DNA of 64,000 nucleotides from Paracoccaceae bacterium (GTDB lineage: Bacteria > Pseudomonadota > Alphaproteobacteria > Rhodobacterales > Rhodobacteraceae): contig CACAPQ010000006.1 of NCBI GenBank assembly GCA_902534325.1, forward strand, positions 1-64,000, written 5' to 3'. The position numbers and the translations under genes are program-made. This document shows, in pieces, positions 28,433 to 36,831 of this stretch (the first letter of the stretch is position 1; every line of letters begins with the position of its first letter). The notes beneath the pieces were generated by a model. That model had not been told where the DNA came from, searched no databases, and saw nothing but the letters and a program-made list of their open reading frames with translations.

Positions 28433-30730
28433 ATGAGATTTATTTTAGTTTTTATCTTATTAACTTTAACACCACATTTTGGTTTTTCTAATTCAGAAAT
28501 TGCCCAGAGTAACTTATCGTATGAAAATTGGGAAAGTACAGTAACTAGAGCAGAATCTGTTCTTTTGGTGGGACGAGCTTCGGAAAAATCATTAGAAATT
28601 TTAAGGGATGAAATAAGAAACTGGCGAAGTATTTTTAAAACTTCAACTGGTATTAATTCTGATCGTATTTCTTTATTACAGACACAGTTTAATGCACTTC
28701 CACCAGCTCCAGATGATGGTTCTGATGATCTGTTGAAGGTTAGAAGAAATGAATTAAAAGATCTTCTTAATGAATTAAAAACACCCGGGTTGCGGGCGAA
28801 TGATGCGTTTGTTCAGGCAGATTCTCTAATTAGCGAAATAGATTCATTATTGCGAGCTCGTCAAACAGATGCCCTTTTGACTAGTGTAGAAAGCCCATTG
28901 CGTCCAAGTATTTGGGCTCAGGCAATATCGCAAAGTTTCAATGCTCTACTCGCACCGATAAGAGAGTTTCGTTTGATTGAAATTTCAGGCGCTCAAAAAA
29001 CAAATTTTAGAATTCAAGCCGTAAACATTATTGTTTTAGTCTTTGGAGCGCTTGTTTCTTGGTTTGTTGGTTTAAAGGTGACTAATTCAGTCGATAGTTT
29101 TGCCAATAAAACCCCTGCAAAAAGGCTGGGGGTTGTAAAACTTCCTATTTCGTTACTAGAACTTTTATTTAAGTTTGTCTCAATACTGTTGATTGTAAGG
29201 GCTTTACATCTTTCAGGTTTAGTAGGTTTGAAAGGCTCACTCTTTTTAGATCAATTGCCTTACTTTAGTGCTATATTATTGTTTGCTTTATGGATCCCAA
29301 AACAATTATTCAGTGGCGATGTAGGTTTCTTATCATCTTTAAATCTTAGTAAAGAGGTTACTACTAGTTCAAATTTTGCTGGGGCCGCAATTATTTTAAT
29401 TTTATTCGACTTAAGTGCAACGGGGCTAGCACAGACTAGCATAACTCAGGATACTTATTCTTTTGCAGTATTGATAATAACGATATTAACTTCAATAATT
29501 TTATGGCGTGTTTGTAAATCAATCAAAGAAATAGAAAACTTACTGTTACAAAAACAAGCAGATGATGAGCAATTTAGAATAAATTTCTCCCAACGCCTTC
29601 CAAACCTAATCTATCGAATTTTGTTAGTATCTTTATTTTTGGCTCCAATTTTAGTATCTGTTGGGTATGTAAATGCTGGCCAGGAACTGAGTAAGTCAGT
29701 GATCTTGTCACTGGGATTGGTAATAACAGTTATAATTATCCAAGATTACGTGGTTGATTTTTACCTTATGATTTTGGGTGAAGAAGAAGATAATAGAGAT
29801 CAACTTATTCCTATTTTATTATCTTTCGTTTTACTTCTGGTTTCGTTGCCATTTCTTGCAGTTATTTGGGGAGTAAGACAACAAGAACTATTAGAAATTT
29901 GGACTAATTTTCAAAATGGTTTTGAGCTTGGAACAATTAAATTATCTCCTGGTTTGATTTTAGGATTTTTAGTTATTTTCACAATTGGGTATATGTTAAC
30001 CCGCTTCATTCAATCAGCTTTGCAGTCAACGGTATTACCTCGAACAAAAATGGATAGTGGAGCTCAAACAGCAATTATATCGGGAGTTGGTTATGTCGGT
30101 ATTTTCTTAGCAGCTATAATTGCTTTTTCTACAACAGGTTTGGACCTATCATCGCTAGCAATAGTTGCTGGTGCACTCTCGGTAGGTATTGGTTTTGGAT
30201 TACAAAATATTGTCTCTAATTTTGTGTCTGGCATTATTTTACTTATCGAGCGTCCCGTTAGTGTTGGAGACTGGATCGAAGTAAGTGGAAAAATGGGCTA
30301 TGTAAGAGACATTTCTGTCCGATCAACGCGTATTGAAACCTTTGATCGGTCGGATGTTATAATTCCAAATGCAGATTTAGTTTCTGGTGTTGTTACTAAT
30401 TATACTCGCGGAAATACAGTTGGGCGTCTTATTATTCCAGTAGGCGTTGCATATGGATCAGATACGATGGCTGTGGAGGAGATCTTGAAAGAGATCGCTG
30501 AAGCCCATCCAAAAATTCTTAAAGATCCGGGACCTTCAGTAGTATTTCAGGGTTTTGGATCGGACAGTTTAGATTTTGAAATTCGGGCAATTCTTGGCGA
30601 TGTTAACTGGATGCTATCGATAAAATCTGAGATTAATCACCAAATTGCAGAAAGGTTTGCAAAAGAGGGAATTGAAATCCCATTTGCCCAAAGAGATATT
30701 TGGATTAAAAATCCTGAAAGTTTGAAATAG
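28433..30730 (+). CDS. Large MscS-family mechanosensitive channel with DUF3772-like domain
   Basis: A 765-residue membrane protein. It begins with a signal peptide (ILVFILLTLTPHFGFSNS). A helical periplasmic region (about 30-170) resembles the DUF3772/MscK-type extension. About ten hydrophobic segments follow. The conserved MscS pore helix and beta domain are near residues 570-660: GLDLSSLAIVAGALSVGIGF, FGLQNIVSNFVSGIILLIERP and VGDWIEVSGKMGYV. It should gate an osmotic emergency-release channel in the inner membrane. Translation may be coupled to cysK given the two-base gap. Confidence 0.9.
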   Translation: MRFILVFILLTLTPHFGFSNSEIAQSNLSYENWESTVTRAESVLLVGRASEKSLEILRDEIRNWRSIFKTSTGINSDRISLLQTQFNALPPAPDDGSDDLLKVRRNELKDLLNELKTPGLRANDAFVQADSLISEIDSLLRARQTDALLTSVESPLRPSIWAQAISQSFNALLAPIREFRLIEISGAQKTNFRIQAVNIIVLVFGALVSWFVGLKVTNSVDSFANKTPAKRLGVVKLPISLLELLFKFVSILLIVRALHLSGLVGLKGSLFLDQLPYFSAILLFALWIPKQLFSGDVGFLSSLNLSKEVTTSSNFAGAAIILILFDLSATGLAQTSITQDTYSFAVLIITILTSIILWRVCKSIKEIENLLLQKQADDEQFRINFSQRLPNLIYRILLVSLFLAPILVSVGYVNAGQELSKSVILSLGLVITVIIIQDYVVDFYLMILGEEEDNRDQLIPILLSFVLLLVSLPFLAVIWGVRQQELLEIWTNFQNGFELGTIKLSPGLILGFLVIFTIGYMLTRFIQSALQSTVLPRTKMDSGAQTAIISGVGYVGIFLAAIIAFSTTGLDLSSLAIVAGALSVGIGFGLQNIVSNFVSGIILLIERPVSVGDWIEVSGKMGYVRDISVRSTRIETFDRSDVIIPNADLVSGVVTNYTRGNTVGRLIIPVGVAYGSDTMAVEEILKEIAEAHPKILKDPGPSVVFQGFGSDSLDFEIRAILGDVNWMLSIKSEINHQIAERFAKEGIEIPFAQRDIWIKNPESLK

Positions 30731-30803
30731 ATTTATTTAGCTAGCCAAAATCTAAAACTAATGGGTTGCAATTCTTTAGATTAAGTAGATAACAGCGCCA
30801 TTG

Positions 30804-30893
30804 GGACAGTTGGCCGAGTGGTCGAAGGCGCACGCCTGGAAAGTGTGTAGGCGGGAAACCGTCTCGAGGGTTCGAATCCCTCACTGTCCGCCA
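30804..30893 (+). tRNA. tRNA-Ser(GGA)
   Basis: A full 90-base cloverleaf. The acceptor stem is GGACAGT/ACTGTCC with G73 and encoded CCA. The anticodon stem is CACGC/GTGTG and the anticodon GGA lies at 30838-30840. A long variable arm (GGCGGG...CCGTC) is typical of serine tRNA, and the T-arm is GAGGG-TTCGAAT-CCCTC. Its 3' half serves as one copy of an att-like direct repeat. Confidence 0.97.
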
Positions 30894-30922
30894 CCTTTTA
30901 ATAAACAATAACAATAATTTAC
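30871..30922 (+). repeat. att-like direct repeat, tRNA-Ser copy (left)
   Basis: The 3' part of the tRNA-Ser gene plus about 28 bases of AT-rich flank recurs at 33828-33881. The core GAATCCCTCACTGTC is identical, then one mismatch, then GCCAC. Both copies continue with CTTTTAATAA/CTTTAAATAA-like and AACAATAACAATA/AACGATAACAATA-like tails. This is the usual signature of integration at a tRNA 3' end. Confidence 0.75.
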
Positions 30923-30960
30923 CCGATATTTAGCTCTCTGGTTGCCTAAATAATTTGCCG

Positions 30961-30972
30961 CAGTGAGGGATT
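30961..30972 (-). repeat. Inverted copy of the att/T-arm core
   Basis: CAGTGAGGGATT here is the exact reverse complement of AATCCCTCACTG inside the tRNA-Ser T-arm and acceptor (30876-30887). It lies 68 bases after the tRNA and could pair with it. A 12-base exact match at that distance is unlikely by chance. It may be a footprint of an earlier integration or a fold-back recombination substrate. Confidence 0.5.
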
Positions 30973-31148
30973 TATAGCGGAAAAGTACTTCAAATAGTGT
31001 CAAAAAGTGATATCGGAAATTATAGTGCTCAAATTTTATACTTTGTGACCCAAAGTAATCGCCCAACCTCATGAAAAGCTAACAAAAGACTTTGAATTAC
31101 TAAAAAGTTACGTGATGCTGGAGGTGATTTAATAAAAGGATCACCTAA

Positions 31149-31235
31149 ATGAGCGCTGGCATAGTCATATTGACTGTCTTTGGTATTATTTTTACAATTT
31201 ATACTTGGTGTATATATTCTATAAAACTTTGTTAA
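31149..31235 (+). CDS. Putative 28-residue single-span membrane peptide
   Basis: A small frame, ATG to TAA, encoding 28 residues with one hydrophobic segment (IVILTVFGIIFTIYTW). An AAGGA ribosome-binding sequence lies about eight bases upstream of the ATG. Size, hydrophobic profile and good initiation signals suggest a real small membrane protein, but no family is recognised. It stands between the tRNA-Ser repeat and the CoA-ligase gene inside the putative island, 36 bases before the next start. Confidence 0.4.
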   Translation: MSAGIVILTVFGIIFTIYTWCIYSIKLC

Positions 31236-31271
31236 TCCAAAACCCGAAATGAATTAAATGGATGCTTTAAA

Positions 31272-32558
31272 ATGGCTAGTTCAAGATTTGACGCCTTCGA
31301 CCAAATCAGTAAAGATGAACTTAGAAATATTCAATTTACCGGTCTTAAATCAACAATAACGAACGCTTATTTAAATCTAAATTACTTTAAAGAAAAATGT
31401 CAAAAAATAGGTCTACACTTTGATGATTTAAAATCAATTGATGACCTCTCTAAATTTCCTTTTACTACTAAAGAGGATTTTCGATCCAACTATCCATTTG
31501 ATATGTTTGCTGTTCCTTTAAATCAGATACATAGAATTCATGCTTCAAGTGGAACAACAGGAAAGTCTACAATTGTTGGTTATACCAAAAATGATCTAGA
31601 TACTTGGTCGCAGCTGACCTGTCGTTCTTTGAAAGTAGGCGGGACAAAGAAAGGCGATTGTATACAAATATCGTATGGCTATGGCCTATTTACTGGAGGT
31701 TTTGGAACTCATGATGGCGCTCACAAACTTGGCTGTACTGTAATACCAGTGTCAGGTGGTCAGACGGAGAGACAAGTTCAACTTTTAGTCGACTTAAAGC
31801 CCAATATTATTGCAATTACGCCATCTTATTTACTTACCATAGCTGATGAAATTGAAAGACAAAATATTGATGTAAAACGAGATCTATCACTCAAATTAGC
31901 ATTTGTTGGGGCTGAGCCGTGGACTGAGGCTATGCGGAGTGAAATTAATTTTAGATTAAATTTACAAGCAATAAATTATTATGGAATATCTGAGATAATT
32001 GGGCCAGGAGTGGCCTCTGAATATTTAGAGGATTTAGATGGTCCTACAATTTGGGAAGATCATTTTTACCCTGAAATAATAGATCCTAAAACTGGCGAAG
32101 TTCTTCCTGATGGCGAATTTGGCGAATTAGTAATTACGAGCCTGACAAAGGAAGCAACGCCGGTGATTAGATACAGAACAAAAGATCTAACCAGGCTCCT
32201 TCCTGGAACTGCTAAAACGATGCGACGTATCGAGAGGTTTAAAGGAAGATCGGATGATATGCTTATTATTCGTGGAGTGAATATTTTTCCTTCACAAGTT
32301 GAAGAAGAAATATTAAAAATTCCGGCGCTTTCTGCTCAATATCAGATCCATGTTTACAAACGCCATAATCTTGACGAACTGGAAGTTTGGGTAGAACCTA
32401 GAGTTGAGGCTATCTCAACAGAGGTGCAAAATTCGAAGTTTGCTTTGGAAGAAAACATCAAAGCCTGGACTGGCGTGCGGGCAAAAGTGGTAATTCGTCC
32501 ACCTGCCAGTATTGAAAGATCTATTGGCAAAGCGATACGAGTGATAGACCAAAGATAA
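31272..32558 (+). CDS. Phenylacetate-CoA ligase (PaaK) family adenylate-forming enzyme
   Basis: A 428-residue AMP-forming ligase with the PaaK architecture. The ATP-binding loop is SSGTTGKSTIVGYT, followed by YGYGLFTGGFG and the YYGISEIIGPGVASE adenylate-binding region. The C-terminal hinge includes GRSDDMLIIRGVNIFPSQVEE. Length matches PaaK (about 435). PaaK activates phenylacetate or another aryl or alkyl acid to its CoA thioester. No paaABCDE oxygenase genes are present, so the substrate could differ. It lies between the att-like repeats with a luciferase-like oxidoreductase 21 bases downstream. Confidence 0.85.
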   Translation: MASSRFDAFDQISKDELRNIQFTGLKSTITNAYLNLNYFKEKCQKIGLHFDDLKSIDDLSKFPFTTKEDFRSNYPFDMFAVPLNQIHRIHASSGTTGKSTIVGYTKNDLDTWSQLTCRSLKVGGTKKGDCIQISYGYGLFTGGFGTHDGAHKLGCTVIPVSGGQTERQVQLLVDLKPNIIAITPSYLLTIADEIERQNIDVKRDLSLKLAFVGAEPWTEAMRSEINFRLNLQAINYYGISEIIGPGVASEYLEDLDGPTIWEDHFYPEIIDPKTGEVLPDGEFGELVITSLTKEATPVIRYRTKDLTRLLPGTAKTMRRIERFKGRSDDMLIIRGVNIFPSQVEEEILKIPALSAQYQIHVYKRHNLDELEVWVEPRVEAISTEVQNSKFALEENIKAWTGVRAKVVIRPPASIERSIGKAIRVIDQR

Positions 32559-32579
32559 AAATAACAAAGGATAATTTAA

Positions 32580-33677
32580 ATGGACATGGAAACTTTACTT
32601 CCTTTAGGAAAAGTCGACCCAGGTTTGAGAACCCCGTCTGATCCTTTGGATATACATAAAGTGGCAGATCAATCTAAATTGGTTGAGGAAATTGGTTATT
32701 CCTCTGTTATGACGGAAGAGACTAAGGATGATCCATTTACTGTTTTAACCTTGGCGGCAAATTCTACAAAATCTATTGGTATAGGCACTGCCGTTACAAT
32801 AACTTTCCCAAGAAGTCCTACAGTGATGGCCCTAAGTGCCTGGACCTTACAAAAGTTTTCAAGAGGTCGGTTTACTTTAGGGCTTGGGCCTCAGGTAAAA
32901 GCTCACATAGAAAGGAGATATGGAATTAAAGCAAACCCATTAGGTCCATGGATGAGAGACTATGTTAAATCGGTTAAGGCTGTTTGGGATACATGGCAAA
33001 ACGGTAGTAAATTGGATTATCAGGGTGAGTTTTACAATTTAAACCTCATGGTTCCACTTTTTGATGCTGGCCCAATTGAACATCCTAAAATACCAATACA
33101 TTTAGCAGCAGTGAATGAGTATATGTGTTTTGTGGCAGGCCAAGTTGCTGATGGAGTCAGGCCGCATCCAGTTTGTACGCCATCTTTTATAAAACAGGAA
33201 ATGCTCCCACAAATACAAGCGGGCGCCAAAGCTGAAGGTAGGTCGTTAAAAAAATTCAAAGTTTCTATGAAGCCATTGATTGCTACGGCGCCTAATGAAG
33301 AAGAGCTTCAAACTAAGATTAAAGATGCTCGTGCTAGAATAGCTTTTTATTTATCTACACCTTCATATATAAAAGCCTTTAGTCATCATGGTTTAGAAGA
33401 TCTCGCTAATGAAGCAAAGCTTTTATCTAGAGCGCAAAAATGGGAGCAATTACCTGATCTGATTTCAGATGAGATTTTAGAAAAATTCGTAGTAATAGGT
33501 ACTTTTGAAACTATTGGGCAAAAACTTTTTGAGAGATTTGGGAATGTTGTAACAAATTCTGAATTCTCTATCCCGGTAAACAGTTTGGAAGATAAGGAAA
33601 AATTAACAGAAATTATAAAAATGCTTCAATCCAAGAGTAGTAAAACAGCGAGATTAAATATTGAGGGGCAAAATTAG
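32580..33677 (+). CDS. LLM-class flavin/F420-dependent oxidoreductase
   Basis: A 365-residue luciferase-like monooxygenase-fold protein (TIM barrel). Recognisable parts are GLGPQVKAHIERRYGIKA near residue 100, and the downstream IPIHLAAVNEYMCFVAGQVADGV region (IPIHLAAVNEYMCF and VADGVRPHP), as in the TIGR03617-type F420-dependent subgroup. Whether it uses FMN or F420 is not decided by sequence here. It probably works with the preceding CoA ligase, given a 21-base gap. Together they make a two-gene catabolic cassette in the putative tRNA-Ser island. Confidence 0.82.
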   Translation: MDMETLLPLGKVDPGLRTPSDPLDIHKVADQSKLVEEIGYSSVMTEETKDDPFTVLTLAANSTKSIGIGTAVTITFPRSPTVMALSAWTLQKFSRGRFTLGLGPQVKAHIERRYGIKANPLGPWMRDYVKSVKAVWDTWQNGSKLDYQGEFYNLNLMVPLFDAGPIEHPKIPIHLAAVNEYMCFVAGQVADGVRPHPVCTPSFIKQEMLPQIQAGAKAEGRSLKKFKVSMKPLIATAPNEEELQTKIKDARARIAFYLSTPSYIKAFSHHGLEDLANEAKLLSRAQKWEQLPDLISDEILEKFVVIGTFETIGQKLFERFGNVVTNSEFSIPVNSLEDKEKLTEIIKMLQSKSSKTARLNIEGQN

Positions 33678-33714
33678 ATAGAAAATATATATTTAGGCTG
33701 ATTGAACAAAATTT

Positions 33715-33739
33715 GGCACCAGGGTGCCTAACGGGTGCC
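33715..33739 (+). repeat. GGCACC/GGTGCC palindromic cluster near the right att repeat
   Basis: GGCACC-AG-GGTGCC forms a perfect palindrome at 33715-33728, and a third GGTGCC lies at 33734-33739. The cluster is about 90 bases inside the right att-like repeat. It could be a recombinase arm site or a protein-binding dyad. No T-run follows, so it does not look like a terminator for the oxidoreductase gene. Confidence 0.4.
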
Positions 33740-33827
33740 GACAGTGGGGGTACCTTTGTGTGCTTTTTTGTATCTTTTACTATAGTAAAAGATGGTTTTT
33801 ACAGTTAGCGCATACATAACTAAGCTT

Positions 33828-33881
33828 TTGAATCCCTCACTGTCAGCCACTTACCTTTAAATAAGTAAACGATAACAATAC
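33828..33881 (+). repeat. att-like direct repeat, distal copy (right)
   Basis: A partial duplicate of the tRNA-Ser 3' end, TT-T-GAATCCCTCACTGTC-A-GCCAC, followed by AT-rich sequence similar to that after the tRNA gene. It lacks the rest of the tRNA, so it is not a second gene. With the copy at 30871 it delimits a 2.96-kb segment. The surrounding 33678-33993 interval contains no other gene that I can support. Confidence 0.75.
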
Positions 33882-33993
33882 TTTGAGAGTTTAGGAGTAA
33901 GCTGTATCCCCCAATAGGTTTAAGCATAGAAACTTCCTAAAAAAGTTCTGTCTGCACAGTAAAATACATTGGTTTGGTTAGCACCAATGGGAA

Positions 33994-34320
33994 CTAGGCT
34001 TCAAAAGCACGCTGAATTTTCCAGTAGGTAAATTTGCCATTGGTTTGTTCAGCGTACACTAGCACATTAGATTTGAGCTTGCCTTCTTGGATAACATCAT
34101 GCGTTGCAACGATATAGTTTTCGTTTTCACGGATTGTTTTAAAATTATTAATTCTTAATCCGCCTGCAACACACCATTTTTTTGTATTTTCCAAATTATC
34201 CAGTTCACCAGTGTTATCTTCAAACTGAAAATCTCCTGAAAGATATTTTTCAAGATGGGTGAAGTCCTTTGTCTCCAAAGTTTTATCCCATGCTTCTAAG
34301 ACAGTATTTGCTGGTATCAT
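33994..34320 (-). CDS. NTF2/SnoaL-like small protein
   Basis: A 108-residue protein that resembles the NTF2-like alpha+beta cone fold. It has N-terminal helices (AWDKTLETKDFTHLEKYLSG), then DFQFEDNTGELDN and strands ending VLVYAEQTNGKFTYWKIQRAF. Such SnoaL-like proteins bind small ligands or act as isomerases or dehydratases; no catalytic residues can be named here. It starts just inside the accessory region to the right of the att repeat. It is first of several small stress- or ligand-type proteins. Confidence 0.6.
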   Translation of the reverse strand: MIPANTVLEAWDKTLETKDFTHLEKYLSGDFQFEDNTGELDNLENTKKWCVAGGLRINNFKTIRENENYIVATHDVIQEGKLKSNVLVYAEQTNGKFTYWKIQRAFEA

Positions 34321-34416
34321 TTGCGTTCCCTACGAATTGTTCATTATAATTTATTTATAAAATAATCGCTCTATTATTTTTTCTAGCTTACTTGTTCTTG
34401 CTTTGAAGTTACGCAT

Positions 34417-34731
34417 TCAATGTTTCATGAATGCATCTGGATAATTGGTAAAATAGTCTTCAGATATTGGCGTCATGACGCCAGTTTCAATTACAGCACC
34501 GCCTTGCCTCCTTATTTCTGTCAACTCTTCATCAGCACCAAATGCTTGAAGCACTTCCATACTTGGAAACATCATTATTGCGTGAAGTTGAGTAGGGTCA
34601 TCCTTTTCCGTTCCCGCAAACAAAAACTTTACTCCCATTTCATCAAGTCTTTCATCTTGTGATTTGACCATGGCTGCCCAAGTATCAAAACCTTTATTTA
34701 TTTTTATAGCACTCTTTACTATTATAGCCAT
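34417..34731 (-). CDS. DUF3764-like small dimeric alpha/beta-barrel protein
   Basis: A 104-residue protein with a ferredoxin-like alpha/beta pattern: strand IIVKSAIKI, helix FDTWAAMVKSQDERLDEMG, strand VKFLFAGTEKDDPTQLHAIMMFPS split around an acidic loop, then helix MEVLQAFGADEELTEIRRQGG. It fits the DUF3764 family, which is of unknown function. A plus-strand frame overlapping it (34664-34933) has no coding features and is not called. Confidence 0.65.
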   Translation of the reverse strand: MAIIVKSAIKINKGFDTWAAMVKSQDERLDEMGVKFLFAGTEKDDPTQLHAIMMFPSMEVLQAFGADEELTEIRRQGGAVIETGVMTPISEDYFTNYPDAFMKH

Positions 34732-34951
34732 TTTCTACTCTCTTAGTTGTTACATTTCGATACTAACACGACACTGTAACAAAGATACTAATATTGCACT
34801 AACATACAGTCAGTTCAATGAAATTATAAATTTTTGCTTACTTAATGAGCATTCTCCAAAGTTTCGAGACTTTCTTCTTTCTAGCATTAATTTTTTCTCG
34901 ATGTGGTATATGCTTGATTACATATTATCTTAACTTTGAGATTCTGAATCG

Positions 34952-35845
34952 GTGTATCGTTTGAGTTTATTTCTATCAGTTCTAGAAGTTTGTGCGCCTG
35001 TATTCATCGTGGCTGGCATTGGTTTTTTTTGGAAGAAGTTTGGATACGAATATAGAATTGAATTTGTTACTCAGCTTGTCATGAGTCTAACCATCCCGTG
35101 TCTTATATTTAACGCTCTTATACAAACCCAAATTGATTTTGAAATATTAAGGACTTTGCTCTATGCTACCTTAACTGTCCTAGCTATGATCGTTGCGGCG
35201 ACATATCTAATTGTTGTGATTTTGGGCTTGAACCGTCAGACATTTCTCGCGCCTATGATTTTCGGAAATAGCGCCAACATTGGTATTCCCATTTGTTTAC
35301 TGGCTTTTGGGCAAACTGGCTTTGAATTGGCAATCTTTATATTTTCAATAATGGCGATTTTTAGCATGACGTTTGGCGTTTGGTTGATTACCGACAGGGA
35401 ATCTCCTGCCAGGTTGATTAAAGAACCTCTGGTAATAGCCGTGCTACTGGGAACGTTATTCTTATTAAATGGCTGGAAACTGCCAGTTTTTTTTACAAAT
35501 ACTCTTCAATTAGTAGGCCAAACTTCAATTCCACTCATGTTGCTAACGCTTGGAGTAACCATTGCTAAATTACAAATCACAGCGATTTCAAAACTACTAT
35601 TACCATCAATTTTGAAATTTATTGTTTGCCTGCTTTGTGGCGTTTTAGGGATTTATATTTTTAAATTAGATGACATGGCCGCTGCCGCATTGCTGTTGCA
35701 AGTTACAATGCCGGTTGCAGTTTCTTCTTATATGCTGGCAGAAAAGTATAGTTCTAAGGCTCAAGAAGTTGCGGCCTTCGTGGTGGTTTCGACACTATTT
35801 GCGCTTATCTATATTCCGTTTACGTTGGCATTTCTGCTATCATAA
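34952..35845 (+). CDS. AEC-family (auxin efflux carrier type) transporter
   Basis: A 297-residue membrane protein with about ten hydrophobic spans in the 5+5 arrangement of AEC permeases. Recognisable motifs are VCAPVFIVAGIGFFWKK at the N-terminus, the mid-protein NSANIGIPICLLAFG, and the second-half LMLLTLGVTIAKLQ. Bacterial members export malonate or other organic acids or auxin-like compounds. The start is a GTG with only a weak ribosome-binding sequence, so the first codons are uncertain. Neighbours give no firm substrate clue. Confidence 0.85.
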   Translation: MYRLSLFLSVLEVCAPVFIVAGIGFFWKKFGYEYRIEFVTQLVMSLTIPCLIFNALIQTQIDFEILRTLLYATLTVLAMIVAATYLIVVILGLNRQTFLAPMIFGNSANIGIPICLLAFGQTGFELAIFIFSIMAIFSMTFGVWLITDRESPARLIKEPLVIAVLLGTLFLLNGWKLPVFFTNTLQLVGQTSIPLMLLTLGVTIAKLQITAISKLLLPSILKFIVCLLCGVLGIYIFKLDDMAAAALLLQVTMPVAVSSYMLAEKYSSKAQEVAAFVVVSTLFALIYIPFTLAFLLS

Positions 35846-35915
35846 TTTTGCCAGTGAGTGAACTAACTTTTCAAGAAACCCTTTTGGTCGTCTTGTTAAA
35901 AATAAATTAATTGTT

Positions 35916-36272
35916 TTATTCCAATACCAATTTTACGGCAATTTCCAAGTCTGCCCAAAACTCATTACAACTAATTTCTAAGCATTTTTTAAACCATTCG
36001 CCAGAAAAGTTGGGCTCTTCTTTATCTGTATCATATGCGTCTAAAATAATTTCCATCGCTACCGGACTGGTGAAGTTAATTTGCTCATAATAACTCAGAG
36101 GCCTCGAGGCTTTTCTTTTTTCCATGACAGTTTTTGCAAATGTTTTTGCGTAATAACAATTTTGTAAAGAGATCTCTAATTCGTGAGATTCTCCCCTTAG
36201 TTTGTTAGCAGGCAAAATAGTTATAAGCGTACTAACCGATATAAATGATATGGTGAGCAGGTTGTTTCTCAT
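35916..36272 (-). CDS. Hypothetical secreted protein
   Basis: A 118-residue protein with an N-terminal hydrophobic segment (LLTISFISVSTLITILPA), read as a signal peptide. The mature part is acidic and contains three cysteines. I recognise no family. It lies 13 bases downstream of the Sel1-repeat gene and on the same strand, so it is probably the last gene of a small minus-strand operon of secreted proteins. Confidence 0.6.
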   Translation of the reverse strand: MRNNLLTISFISVSTLITILPANKLRGESHELEISLQNCYYAKTFAKTVMEKRKASRPLSYYEQINFTSPVAMEIILDAYDTDKEEPNFSGEWFKKCLEISCNEFWADLEIAVKLVLE

Positions 36273-36285
36273 TTAATTGATCCAA

Positions 36286-36831
36286 CTAACATCCCTTATA
36301 TTTCTTATTCACGCATTCTTTTCCTAGCCGACGTGCCTGTTTAATTTGGGTTGTGGTCATTAATTCCGTTAGTAGTTCTGTCAGTTCTGAGCCCATCTCA
36401 AAACCATTTGATGAAGCTTGATTAGCCCACATATGGGCGTACACTAGGTTCTCGGGTACACCCTTTCCTAAATAATACAATCGCCCAAGATTGTACTGAG
36501 CAAGAGCATTGCCTTGTTCTGCTGCAAGAGTATACCATTTTACTGCAGGCTGATAATTGGGGACAACACCTAATCCAAAACTATGCATAATTCCAAGATT
36601 GTATTGTGCCTTTGCATCTCCTTGTTCTGCTGCAAGGGTAAACCATTTTACTGCCGTCTTGTAATCTTGATTTACACCTATTCCTTTTCGATAAGCATTC
36701 GCTAACTCAATTTGAGCAGCAAGGTCACCTTGTTTAGCCAAAGTTTCTAACCTTTTGAGATTTGTTCCATTCTGAGCACTTACAGAGGTAGAGATTATGA
36801 ACAATGAAAGTAGTAGGACTAACTTCTTCAT
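36286..36831 (-). CDS. Secreted Sel1-repeat protein
   Basis: A 181-residue protein with a clear signal peptide (KLVLLLSLFIISTSVSAQ). Three or so Sel1/TPR-like repeats of about 36 residues follow; two of them share WFTLAAEQGDAKAQYNLG and WYTLAAEQGNALAQYNLG. These give a solenoid for protein contacts. The underlying DNA shows the same internal repeat. Its ATG overlaps the stop of the upstream gene by four bases (ATGA), consistent with an operon. Confidence 0.88.
   Translation of the reverse strand: MKKLVLLLSLFIISTSVSAQNGTNLKRLETLAKQGDLAAQIELANAYRKGIGVNQDYKTAVKWFTLAAEQGDAKAQYNLGIMHSFGLGVVPNYQPAVKWYTLAAEQGNALAQYNLGRLYYLGKGVPENLVYAHMWANQASSNGFEMGSELTELLTELMTTTQIKQARRLGKECVNKKYKGC

Noticed and set aside
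33828-33856. Second tRNA-Ser gene
   Set aside because: Only the T-arm and acceptor 3' strand are present; the D-arm and anticodon arm are absent, so this is an att-type fragment.
34664-34933. 89-residue plus-strand frame with hydrophobic start
   Set aside because: It overlaps the DUF3764-like gene on the other strand, has no ribosome-binding site and no conserved features.
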